This document shows positions 1-6,145 of a DNA stretch of 7,212 nt, in pieces. Within the stretch, counting starts at the first letter, position 1, and the number at the start of each line of letters is the position of its first letter. Origin of the DNA: an uncultured Actinomyces sp. (GTDB taxonomy: Bacteria > Actinomycetota > Actinomycetes > Actinomycetales > Actinomycetaceae); the NCBI GenBank assembly GCA_937926415.1, contig CALBAF010000484.1, positions 1-7,212 on the forward strand, written 5' to 3'. The notes under the pieces are model-generated. The model worked only from the letters and a program-made list of their open reading frames with translations. It ran no database searches and had not been told where the DNA came from. Made by a program: the position numbers and the translations under genes.

Positions 1-707
1 CCACCACGGCGGCCATCGCGACGTCCGCCACGCTGGGCCTGCTCGGCCTGCTGGCGAGCGAACTCACGCTCGGTGATGTCGCCCTTGTAGATCCACACCT
101 TGACGCCGATGCGACCGAAGGTCGTACGGGCCTCGTGGAATCCGTAGTCGATGTTCGCGCGGAGGGTGTGCAGCGGCACGCGGCCCTCGCGGTAGAACTC
201 GGAGCGGGACATTTCAGCACCACCCAGACGGCCGGACACCTGGACACGAATGCCCTTGGCGCCAGCGCGCTGCGCGGACTGGATGCCCTTACGCATCGCA
301 CGACGGAAGGACACGCGGGCAGCGAGCTGCTCGGCGATGCCCTGCGCAACGAGCTGCGCTTCGAGGTCGGGGTTCTTGACCTCAAGGATGTTCAGCTGAA
401 CCTGCTTGCCCGTCAGCTTCTCGAGCTGAACGCGCAGGCGGTCGGCCTCTGCACCACGGCGACCGATGACGATGCCCGGGCGAGCGGTGTGCAGGTCGAC
501 GCGGACGCGGTCACGCGTACGCTCGATGCTCACCTCGGCGATGCCGGCGCGCTCGAGGTTGTCGGTCAGGAACTTGCGGATCGCGACGTCTTCCGCCACG
601 TAATCCGCGTAGCGCTGTCCCTTGGTGGTGGAGTCGGAGAACCAGCGAGACCGGTGGTCAGTGGTGATTCCCAGACGGAACCCGCGGGGGTTGACCTTCT
701 GACCCAT
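1..707 (-). CDS. rpsC: 30S ribosomal protein S3 (3' end cut by window edge)
   Basis: S3 is a 30S head protein near the mRNA entry channel, where it helps hold mRNA and unwind structure. I translated 235 residues from the ATG at 707-705. They open [14 protein letters not shown], the classic S3 N-terminus, and contain a type-2 KH domain at about residues 38-106 with its GxxG loop in GIVIGRRG (78-85). The C-terminal S3 domain follows with [12 protein letters not shown] and KVWIYKGDI. The last visible residues are a Gln/Arg/Gly-rich tail ([19 protein letters not shown]), typical of the disordered end of actinobacterial S3. No stop codon is reached, so the gene runs past the left edge. The start lies 1 nt after the rplV stop (TGA-T-ATG), and a GGGAG Shine-Dalgarno sits inside the end of rplV, so translation is probably coupled. 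Confidence 0.97.
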   Translation of the reverse strand, partial: MGQKVNPRGFRLGITTDHRSRWFSDSTTKGQRYADYVAEDVAIRKFLTDNLERAGIAEVSIERTRDRVRVDLHTARPGIVIGRRGAEADRLRVQLEKLTGKQVQLNILEVKNPDLEAQLVAQGIAEQLAARVSFRRAMRKGIQSAQRAGAKGIRVQVSGRLGGAEMSRSEFYREGRVPLHTLRANIDYGFHEARTTFGRIGVKVWIYKGDITEREFARQQAEQAQRGGRRDGRRG

Positions 708-708
708 A

Positions 709-1080
709 TCAGCGGTCTCCCTTCTTCTTGTCTTCCTTGGTCCCCACCACGATGGTGATGTGGGAGGTGCGCTTCAGGATACGACCGGCGCGCCCCTGTG
801 CACGGGGACGAATGCGCTTCATGGTCGGACCCTCGTCCACGTATGCCTCCAGGACGAGCAGGTCGGCCTCGTTGAAGGTCTCTCCGGCGTTCTCAGCCTT
901 GACCTTCGAGTTGGCGACGGCGCTCAGGAGCACCTTGCGGACATCGGTGGCGACGGCCTGCGGGGCGAACCGCAGAATGTCGGCGGCCTCCAGAACACGC
1001 TTGCCGCGAACCTCGTTCACAACACGGCGGGACTTCTGGGGCGTGACGCGGATGAATCGCGCCTGCGCCTTGGCTTCCAT
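709..1080 (-). CDS. rplV: 50S ribosomal protein L22
   Basis: L22 binds all domains of 23S rRNA, and its long beta-hairpin lines the peptide exit tunnel beside L4. The 123-residue product starts [20 protein letters not shown], the usual L22 opening, and has the tunnel hairpin around residues 85-112 ([20 protein letters not shown]). This is the loop where insertions or deletions give macrolide resistance in other bacteria; here it looks unaltered. The length is normal for the family (about 110-130 residues in actinobacteria). The ATG is preceded by an AGAGG Shine-Dalgarno in the 29-nt gap after rpsS, the widest gap among the ribosomal protein genes here. The stop is separated from rpsC by one base. 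Confidence 0.97.
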   Translation of the reverse strand: MEAKAQARFIRVTPQKSRRVVNEVRGKRVLEAADILRFAPQAVATDVRKVLLSAVANSKVKAENAGETFNEADLLVLEAYVDEGPTMKRIRPRAQGRAGRILKRTSHITIVVGTKEDKKKGDR

Positions 1081-1109
1081 GTATCTGCCTCTTCTTCCGT
1101 GGGGCCGGC

Positions 1110-1391
1110 TCAGCGCCGACGTCCCTTACGATCGTCCTTGTCGTGGCTGCGGAAAGTACGCGTGGGAGCGAACTCTCCGAGCTTGTGGCCCACCATCGAC
1201 TCGGTGACGAAAACGGGCACATGCTTACGGCCGTCGTGGACGGCAATGGTCAGGCCCAGGAAGTCCGGGGTGATGACCGAGCGACGCGACCAGGTCTTGA
1301 TGACGTTCTTAGAGCCGGATTCGTTCGCGGCGTCGACCTTCTTGAGCAGGTGGTCGTCGACGAACGGGCCCTTCTTCAAACTACGCGGCAT
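1110..1391 (-). CDS. rpsS: 30S ribosomal protein S19
   Basis: S19 sits in the 30S head, contacts S13 and takes part in the bridge to the 50S central protuberance near the A and P sites. The 93-residue product is full length. It begins [19 protein letters not shown] and carries the family core [20 protein letters not shown] and the signature [19 protein letters not shown], ending in a basic tail. The ATG at 1391-1389 has a TAGGAG Shine-Dalgarno in the 16-nt gap after rplB. Nothing is unusual in the sequence. Confidence 0.98.
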   Translation of the reverse strand: MPRSLKKGPFVDDHLLKKVDAANESGSKNVIKTWSRRSVITPDFLGLTIAVHDGRKHVPVFVTESMVGHKLGEFAPTRTFRSHDKDDRKGRRR

Positions 1392-1407
1392 TTCAATCGA
1401 CTCCTAC

Positions 1408-2244
1408 TCAGCGGTTCTTGCCGGTCTTGCGACGGCGGACGATCATGCGATCGGACGCCTTCTTCGGACGACGCGTACGGCCCTCGGGCTTGCCCCAAGG
1501 CGACACGGGGTGACGACCACCGGACGTGCGGCCTTCACCACCGCCGTGCGGGTGATCGACCGGGTTCATAACGACACCACGGACGTGCGGGCGCTTGCCC
1601 TTCCAGCGCATACGGCCGGCCTTGCCCCAGTTGATGTTCGACTGCTCAGCGTTGCCGACCTCGCCGATGGTGGCGCGGCAGGTTGCCTCAACGTTGCGGA
1701 TCTCGCCGGAGGGCATACGCAGCTGGGCGAAGCGGCCTTCCTTAGCGACGAGCTGCACGGAGGTGCCAGCGGAACGAGCGATCTTAGCGCCGCCACCCGG
1801 GTAGAGCTCGACGGCGTGCACAACGGTACCCAGGGGGATGTTGCGCAGCTGCAGCGAGTTGCCGGGCTTGATGTCAGCGCCAACGCCAGCCTCGATGTGA
1901 TCGCCCTGCTTGAGGCCGGTCGGTGCGAGGATGTAGCGCTTCTCGCCATCCGCGTAGTGCAGGAGGGCGATACGAGCGGTGCGGTTGGGGTCGTACTCGA
2001 TGTGAGCGACCGTTGCCGGAACGCCGTCCTTGTCGTGACGACGGAAGTCGATCACGCGGTACTGACGCTTGTGGCCGCCGCCGCGGTGACGGGAGGTCAC
2101 GCGGCCGTTGTTGTTACGGCCACCGGTCTTGTGCAGCGGGCGCAGCAGCGACTTCTCGGGGGTGTCGCGCGTGATCTCGACGAAGTCAGAGACGGACGAG
2201 AAGCGACGGCCCGGAGTCGTGGGCTTGTACTTGCGAATTCCCAT
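1408..2244 (-). CDS. rplB: 50S ribosomal protein L2
   Basis: L2 is a large, highly conserved 23S-binding protein needed for subunit joining and close to the peptidyl transferase centre. The 278-residue product begins [20 protein letters not shown] and has the OB-like RNA-binding domain from about residue 42 ([20 protein letters not shown]). An SH3-like domain follows, and then the C-terminal loop with the hallmark [15 protein letters not shown] at 226-240. The histidines near 231 and 233 match the invariant residues of the family. It ends in a basic extension ([16 protein letters not shown]). The length matches actinobacterial L2 (about 277-280). The ATG follows the rplW stop by 22 nt, with an AAGGGA Shine-Dalgarno about 10 nt upstream. 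Confidence 0.98.
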   Translation of the reverse strand: MGIRKYKPTTPGRRFSSVSDFVEITRDTPEKSLLRPLHKTGGRNNNGRVTSRHRGGGHKRQYRVIDFRRHDKDGVPATVAHIEYDPNRTARIALLHYADGEKRYILAPTGLKQGDHIEAGVGADIKPGNSLQLRNIPLGTVVHAVELYPGGGAKIARSAGTSVQLVAKEGRFAQLRMPSGEIRNVEATCRATIGEVGNAEQSNINWGKAGRMRWKGKRPHVRGVVMNPVDHPHGGGEGRTSGGRHPVSPWGKPEGRTRRPKKASDRMIVRRRKTGKNR

Positions 2245-2266
2245 TGTTCAAATGTCCCTTCGGTCC

Positions 2267-2572
2267 TCAGGCCTGATCGCCGAAGATGTCGATGGTGCCC
2301 TCACGCACGGTGACGATGGCACGCTTGACGTCCTTGCGCTTACCGATCCCGTTACGGGTGCGGTAGGTCTTGCCCTTGCGGTTCTGGGTCGCGATGGAAC
2401 CGATCTTGACGCCGAAGATACGCTCGAGGGCAATCTTGATCTCGGTCTTGTTCGCGCGGGGGTCAACCTCGAAGGTGTACTTGCCCAGGTCCATCAGGGC
2501 GAGCGACTTCTCGGTGGTGACCGGCTTCAGGATGATGTCGCGGGGGTTCTTACCCGCTTCGATCGTGCTCAC
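2267..2572 (-). CDS. rplW: 50S ribosomal protein L23
   Basis: L23 lies at the exit-tunnel opening and is the docking site for trigger factor and SRP. The 101-residue product has the expected pattern: [15 protein letters not shown] at the N-terminus, [20 protein letters not shown] and [16 protein letters not shown] in the core, then the basic loop [15 protein letters not shown]. The start is GTG at 2572-2570 and overlaps the rplD stop by 4 nt (GTGA). It has a very strong AAGGAGGAG at 2578-2586, 5 nt upstream and inside rplD, which fixes the start and suggests termination-reinitiation coupling to L4 synthesis. The conserved glutamate expected for trigger-factor contact was not assigned with certainty. 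Confidence 0.97.
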   Translation of the reverse strand: MSTIEAGKNPRDIILKPVTTEKSLALMDLGKYTFEVDPRANKTEIKIALERIFGVKIGSIATQNRKGKTYRTRNGIGKRKDVKRAIVTVREGTIDIFGDQA

Positions 2573-3213
2573 TTGGTCTCCTCCTTGGTACCGAGGAAGG
2601 ACTCAAGGGCGGCCTGCGTGAAGACGATGTCATCGGCGTCCAGGACGTCGTACGTGTTCAGCTGGTCGGCCCACAGGACGTGAACCTCGGGAACGTTGCG
2701 CAGGGACAGCGCGGTCAGTTCGTTGCCACGCTCGAGGACGACGAGAGCCTGACGGTCCTCGACGATCGCGCTCAGAGCGGCGAGAGCAGCCTTGGTCGAG
2801 GGCTTGTCGCCTTCGAACAGGGCGGTGACAACGTGGATGCGGTCGGCGCGCGCACGGTCGGAGAGAGCGGAACGCAGAGCGCCCTGCTTCATCTTCTTGG
2901 GGGTGCGCTGGTCGTAGTCACGCGGCTGAGGGCCGTGGACGATGCCACCGCCGGTGAAGTGAGGCGCACGGATGGAGCCCTGACGAGCATTACCGGTGCC
3001 CTTCTGACGGAACGGCTTCTTGCCGCCGCCAGCAACCTCACCACGGGTCTTCGTCGCGTGCGTGCCCTGACGAGCGGCCGCAAGCTGAGCGACGACAACC
3101 TGGTGCATCAGCGGAATGTTGGTGGGAACGTCAAAGATCGAACCGGGGAGAACGACGGAGCCCGCCTTCTTGCCCTTGAGGTCGATGACGTCAACGTTAC
3201 GATCGTCAGCCAT
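2569..3213 (-). CDS. rplD: 50S ribosomal protein L4
   Basis: L4 binds domain I of 23S rRNA and sends a long loop into the exit tunnel opposite L22. In E. coli it is also the repressor of the S10 operon. The 214-residue product has the tunnel loop at about 51-95 ([20 protein letters not shown], then [19 protein letters not shown]). The Lys/Arg positions where macrolide-resistance changes occur elsewhere look wild type. I chose the ATG at 3213-3211 (MADDRN) over a GTG at 3219 because GAAGGG at 3223-3228 is 9 nt from the ATG but only 3 nt from the GTG. The start comes 2 nt after the rplC stop. Given the structured leader upstream of rpsJ, L4 is a plausible feedback regulator here, but this is inference only. 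Confidence 0.97.
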   Translation of the reverse strand: MADDRNVDVIDLKGKKAGSVVLPGSIFDVPTNIPLMHQVVVAQLAAARQGTHATKTRGEVAGGGKKPFRQKGTGNARQGSIRAPHFTGGGIVHGPQPRDYDQRTPKKMKQGALRSALSDRARADRIHVVTALFEGDKPSTKAALAALSAIVEDRQALVVLERGNELTALSLRNVPEVHVLWADQLNTYDVLDADDIVFTQAALESFLGTKEETK

Positions 3214-3215
3214 GA

Positions 3216-3881
3216 TCACGCACCCTTCACGGAGGAGCGAACCAGGACCACGCCGTTCTTGGGACCCGGGATGGCGCCGCTGATGAGCAGCAGGCCCTTC
3301 TCGGCGTCCACGGCCTGGATCGTCAGGTTCTGAACAGTACGACGGTTGCCACCCATGCGGCCGGCCATACGCAGGCCCTTGAAGATGCGACCGGGCGTCG
3401 CGCAGGCGCCGATCGAACCGGGCTTGCGGTGGTTACGGTGCGCACCGTGGGAGGCGGAAACGCCAGCGAAGCCGTGACGCTTCATAACGCCGGCAAAACC
3501 CTTGCCCTTGGTGGTGCCGGAGACGTCGACGCCCTCGCCAGCCTCGAAGGTGGTGGCGTCGAGTTCCTGGCCGAGCTCGTAAGAGTCATGCTCGGACGTA
3601 CGGACCTCGACGAGGTGGCGACGGGGGGCAACCCCAGCCTTCTCGAAGTGGCCCTGGAGGGGCTTGGTGACCTTACGGGAGTCAATCTCACCGAAGCCAA
3701 GCTGAATAGCGGAGTAGCCGTCGACCTCTTCGGTACGAACCTGGGTCACGACGTTGGTGCCGACCTGCACGACAGTCAGGGGCACGAGGTGGCCGTCGGC
3801 ATCCCAAACCTGGGTCATGCCGATCTTGCGGCCGAGCAGCGCCTTGATGGGCGCGGCAGCGTGCTGCTTCTTGTTAGTCAT
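3216..3881 (-). CDS. rplC: 50S ribosomal protein L3
   Basis: L3 is an early assembly protein whose central loop reaches toward the peptidyl transferase centre. The 221-residue product has a short polar N-terminal extension ([14 protein letters not shown]) before the usual [14 protein letters not shown]. It then has the signature region at about 124-178: [31 protein letters not shown] and [17 protein letters not shown]. In E. coli the matching loop reads GSIGQNQTPG and the first Gln is N5-methylated by PrmB. Here the loop is [10 protein letters not shown], so that target is absent, as I recall for other actinobacterial L3 proteins. The ATG lies 11 nt after the rpsJ stop, and its GAGG Shine-Dalgarno overlaps that stop codon. 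Confidence 0.97.
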   Translation of the reverse strand: MTNKKQHAAAPIKALLGRKIGMTQVWDADGHLVPLTVVQVGTNVVTQVRTEEVDGYSAIQLGFGEIDSRKVTKPLQGHFEKAGVAPRRHLVEVRTSEHDSYELGQELDATTFEAGEGVDVSGTTKGKGFAGVMKRHGFAGVSASHGAHRNHRKPGSIGACATPGRIFKGLRMAGRMGGNRRTVQNLTIQAVDAEKGLLLISGAIPGPKNGVVLVRSSVKGA

Positions 3882-3892
3882 TGCAGATGTCC

Positions 3893-4201
3893 TCAGAGCT
3901 TGATCTCGATGTTGACGTCCGCAGGCAGGTCGAGGCGCATGAGCGAGTCGACGGCCTTGGGGGTCGGGTCGATGATGTCGATGAGCCGCTTGTGCGTGCG
4001 CATTTCAAAGTGCTCGCGGCTGTCCTTGTACTTGTGGGGCGACCGAATAACGACGAAAACGTTCTTCTCGGTCGGCAGCGGCACCGGGCCCACGACCGTG
4101 GCGCCAGCACGCTGTACGGTGTCCACGATCTTGCGCGCGGAGCTGTCGATGACCTCGTGGTCATACGACTTGAGCCGGATGCGGATCTTCTGTCCCGCCA
4201 T
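3893..4201 (-). CDS. rpsJ: 30S ribosomal protein S10 (first gene of the S10 operon)
   Basis: S10 is a 30S head protein and, as NusE, part of the NusB/NusE antitermination complex used in rRNA transcription. The 102-residue product starts [20 protein letters not shown]. It has the family signature [20 protein letters not shown] and the flexible ribosome-binding loop [19 protein letters not shown] at about 54-72. The length is normal. The ATG at 4201-4199 is preceded by GAAGAGG at 4211-4217, 9 nt upstream. It is the first gene after a 609-bp gene-free region holding a candidate promoter and a long structured leader, so control of this whole ribosomal protein cluster probably acts just upstream of it. 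Confidence 0.98.
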   Translation of the reverse strand: MAGQKIRIRLKSYDHEVIDSSARKIVDTVQRAGATVVGPVPLPTEKNVFVVIRSPHKYKDSREHFEMRTHKRLIDIIDPTPKAVDSLMRLDLPADVNIEIKL

Positions 4202-4210
4202 GCCGTCTTA

Positions 4211-4217
4211 CCTCTTC
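4211..4217 (-). promoter_or_regulatory. Shine-Dalgarno of rpsJ
   Basis: The minus strand reads GAAGAGG, 9 nt before the rpsJ ATG. It lies downstream of the last leader hairpin and of the second copy of the 22-bp repeat, and I see no clear complementary CCUCUUC in the leader that would bury it. Confidence 0.7.
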
Positions 4218-4238
4218 TCGTACAGATTCGCCGCCGGT

Positions 4239-4260
4239 CCCCGCACTCGGGCGTGTCGCA
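4239..4260 (-). repeat. 22-bp direct repeat, downstream copy (near rpsJ)
   Basis: This copy is identical over 22 bp to 4515-4536. On the minus strand it begins TGCGACACGCCCGAGTG and ends in CGGGG. It contains CCCG-AGTG-CGGG, which could form a 4-bp hairpin. The base before it is C rather than T, and the downstream bases are ACCGGC rather than TACGGT, so it does not look like a working promoter. It would be transcribed as part of the leader, 37 nt before the rpsJ start. Confidence 0.9.
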
Positions 4261-4271
4261 GCCGTAGTGCA

Positions 4272-4285
4272 CACGATTCCTCGTG
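4272..4285 (-). other. Leader hairpin with GGAA tetraloop
   Basis: The minus strand reads CACGA-GGAA-UCGUG, a perfect 5-bp stem closed by a GNRA-type tetraloop. It is the last clear hairpin before the downstream repeat copy and rpsJ. Confidence 0.5.
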
Positions 4286-4325
4286 GTGGACCGACGTCTT
4301 GTCCAAAGATCTTGGGCATATTGCC

Positions 4326-4355
4326 CGATCCATACGTGATGGCACGCATGGACCA
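4326..4355 (-). other. Leader hairpin, 13 bp with CCAU loop
   Basis: The minus-strand arms are UGGUCCAUGCGUG (4355-4343) and CACGUAUGGAUCG (4338-4326) around a CCAU loop. All 13 positions pair, three as G-U. Those three would be C-A mismatches in plus-strand RNA, so the structure belongs to the rpsJ-sense transcript. Confidence 0.65.
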
Positions 4356-4379
4356 CCCCAGTAACGCTGAGGCAACCGT

Positions 4380-4456
4380 GCCATTCTGTCAGAGTTCCAC
4401 CCGCGAGCACAAACCCTAAAGGGGGTTCTCGCATGTGAAACCACCGACAGATTGGC
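4380..4456 (-). other. Long composite leader stem-loop (about 27 bp)
   Basis: Successive helices on the minus strand are GCCA/UGGC, UCUGUC/GACAGA, GUUUCAC/GUGGAAC (one U-G pair), GCGAG/CUCGC and AACCC/GGGUU, closed by the loop CCUUUA at 4422-4417. They are separated by a 1x1 A-A mismatch, an internal loop GGUG/UCU, an internal loop AU/GG and a 4-nt bulge UGUG. This is the dominant structure of the leader, and its irregular helix with asymmetric internal loops is what a protein-binding RNA often looks like. Confidence 0.65.
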
Positions 4457-4464
4457 GTGGATAG

Positions 4465-4495
4465 CGGCCCGAGCTGTGCGAAACAGTCCAGACCG
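4465..4495 (-). other. First leader hairpin
   Basis: On the minus strand CGGUCUGG-A-CUGU pairs with ACAG-C-UCGGGCCG around a UUCGC loop: 12 pairs with one A-C mismatch and three G-U pairs. It starts only about 7 nt after the inferred transcription start. Confidence 0.5.
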
Positions 4496-4508
4496 TCACC
4501 AAGAAACT

Positions 4509-4537
4509 ACCGTACCCCGCACTCGGGCGTGTCGCAA
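4509..4537 (-). promoter_or_regulatory. Candidate promoter of the S10 operon
   Basis: On the minus strand a -35-like TTGCGA (4537-4532) and a -10-like TACGGT (4514-4509) are separated by exactly 17 nt. The TTG start of the -35 and the TAnnnT -10 fit the actinobacterial housekeeping sigma pattern. It lies downstream of the tuf terminator and about 300 nt before rpsJ. The spacer is the CACGCCCGAG...GGGG part of the 22-bp repeat. No rival with both boxes this good was found in 4538-4725. Confidence 0.6.
4515..4536 (-). repeat. 22-bp direct repeat, upstream copy (inside candidate promoter)
   Basis: This is identical to 4239-4260, offset by 276 bp, and the identity runs to 25 of 26 bp if the neighbouring bases toward 4540 are counted. 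This copy supplies most of the -35 box and all of the 17-nt spacer of the candidate S10 promoter. Confidence 0.9.
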
Positions 4538-4613
4538 CCGGGGATCGGTCACATCTTCGCATACGAGGCCGGAGCACAATCGCCTCACCGCTGGATCTCG
4601 CCGAATGAGGACA

Positions 4614-4632
4614 TGCATGTACACCACATGCA
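4614..4632. promoter_or_regulatory. Inverted repeat, possible operator
   Basis: TGCATGT and ACATGCA flank a 5-bp centre, a perfect 7-bp dyad. It overlaps a second palindrome, ACATGCATGT at 4611-4620. It lies between the tuf terminator and the candidate S10 promoter, its centre about 120 bp before the inferred start. The rest of 4538-4707 holds nothing else I can recognise. Its symmetry could bind a dimeric protein, but the size is also reachable by chance. Confidence 0.3.
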
Positions 4633-4707
4633 CCTCAAACGTCACAAACAGCACAGGGAAACACTCAGGCTCACACACGCACCGAATACGCCTGCACGCG
4701 CGGGCAA

Positions 4708-4725
4708 TCGCTCACTGATTAGCGA
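4708..4725. other. Small hairpin abutting the tuf terminator
   Basis: TCGCT and AGCGA pair around an 8-nt loop, immediately after the terminator stem in the direction of tuf transcription. It may be a minor backup structure. Confidence 0.3.
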
Positions 4726-4757
4726 AAGGCCCCGCCTCTCAGAAGAGGCGGGGCCTT
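4726..4757 (-). terminator. Rho-independent-type terminator after tuf
   Basis: A perfect 14-bp GC-rich stem, AAGGCCCCGCCTCT against AGAGGCGGGGCCTT, closes on a 4-nt loop. In tuf sense it ends in only three T residues (CCTTTCGC), so the U-tract is weak, as is common in actinobacteria. It begins 53 nt after the tuf stop and separates the str and S10 transcription units. Because the stem is symmetric it could also stop plus-strand transcription. Confidence 0.85.
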
Positions 4758-4763
4758 CAATGC

Positions 4764-4779
4764 CGCTGGATCAGCAGCG
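4764..4779 (-). other. Hairpin in the tuf 3' untranslated region
   Basis: CGCTG and CAGCG pair around a 6-nt loop, between the tuf stop and the main terminator. Confidence 0.35.
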
Positions 4780-4786
4780 AATCAAA

Positions 4787-4803
4787 TCTGAGACATACTC
4801 AGA
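4787..4803 (-). other. Hairpin just after the tuf stop
   Basis: TCTGAG and CTCAGA form a perfect 6-bp stem with a 5-nt loop 7 nt after the tuf stop. In tuf sense it is followed by TTTGATT, so it may act as a weak upstream terminator. Confidence 0.4.
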
Positions 4804-4810
4804 GGGTGAT

Positions 4811-5998
<1,188 letters not shown>

Positions 5999-6003
5999 TT
6001 GTG

Positions 6004-6010
6004 TCCTCCT
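6004..6010 (-). promoter_or_regulatory. Strong Shine-Dalgarno of tuf (fixes the GTG start)
   Basis: The minus strand reads AGGAGGA followed by CACAA and then GTG. This near-perfect match at ideal spacing fits the very high EF-Tu output and supports GTG as the start. Confidence 0.85.
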
Positions 6011-6048
6011 GGACTCGGGTAGATATTCTCAGCCTACGGCTAGGTGCC

Positions 6049-6057
6049 ACTTTAACA
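6049..6057 (-). promoter_or_regulatory. Possible extended -10 promoter for tuf
   Basis: The minus strand reads TGTTAAAGT, an extended -10 (TGn plus TAAAGT), about 50 bp before the tuf start. No good -35 is seen at 16-18 bp (the best is TAGGTC). Independent tuf promoters are common in bacteria, but the match here is only partial. Confidence 0.3.
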
Positions 6058-6100
6058 CCCCTGGGGCTTGAGACCTACTGGGTTTACTTGTGTGTGAGGC

Positions 6101-6134
6101 GGCTCGCAGGGCAGGTCACCCTGCCCCACGAGCC
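6101..6134 (-). terminator. Stem-loop after fusA, U-tract-less terminator or attenuator
   Basis: In minus-strand RNA GGCUCGUGGGGCAGG pairs with CCUGCCCUGCGAGCC, 15 continuous pairs including two G-U, closed by a GUGA (GNRA) tetraloop. It starts 11 nt after the fusA stop. No U-tract follows (GCCTCACACA), so it may be a partial terminator, an RNA-processing site or a 3'-end stabiliser that lets some transcripts continue into tuf. The two wobble pairs would be C-A mismatches on the other strand. Confidence 0.6.
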
Positions 6135-6145
6135 CCCGGTGGGAC

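Larger units (their letters stand above)
4202..4502 (-). promoter_or_regulatory. Structured 5' leader of the S10 operon (candidate r-protein leader)
   Basis: If transcription starts about 7 nt after the -10 box at 4509-4514, rpsJ has a roughly 300-nt untranslated leader. Hand folding of the minus-strand RNA gives consecutive hairpins at 4465-4495, 4380-4456, 4326-4355 and 4272-4285, plus a short GGGCA/UGCCC hairpin at 4314-4326 that shares one base with its neighbour. Many G-U pairs hold only in the minus-strand transcript. Long structured leaders ahead of S10 operons are known in other phyla (the L4-controlled S10 leader of E. coli), but I cannot match this fold to a named family. No convincing open reading frame lies in it. 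The regulatory role is inferred from position and structure. Confidence 0.6.

Noticed and set aside
760..2313. 517-codon open frame on the plus strand, antisense to rplV, rpsS and rplB
   Set aside because: It is a shadow of GC-rich codon use in genes on the other strand; the translation resembles no protein family and lies wholly across certain genes.
3214..3219. Upstream GTG as the start of rplD
   Set aside because: It is only 3 nt from the Shine-Dalgarno GAAGGG; the ATG at 3213 has normal spacing and gives the usual short L4 N-terminus.
3300..3450. Loss of the methylated glutamine in the L3 loop as a possible antibiotic-related change
   Set aside because: [10 protein letters not shown] is, as far as I recall, the normal actinobacterial form and not a mutation.
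4208..4444. Short minus-strand open frames in the rpsJ leader (possible leader peptides)
   Set aside because: The candidate starts lack Shine-Dalgarno sequences, and the translations are Arg/Pro-rich and pass through hairpins and the repeat, so RNA structure explains the region better.
4239..4536. The two 22-bp repeats as ends of a mobile element or CRISPR units
   Set aside because: They are direct and not inverted, there are only two, the interval holds no transposase or integrase, and one copy sits exactly in a promoter.
4496..4678. 60-codon minus-strand open frame between the tuf terminator and the S10 promoter
   Set aside because: It has no ribosome binding site and no recognisable sequence, and it crosses the candidate promoter and repeat.
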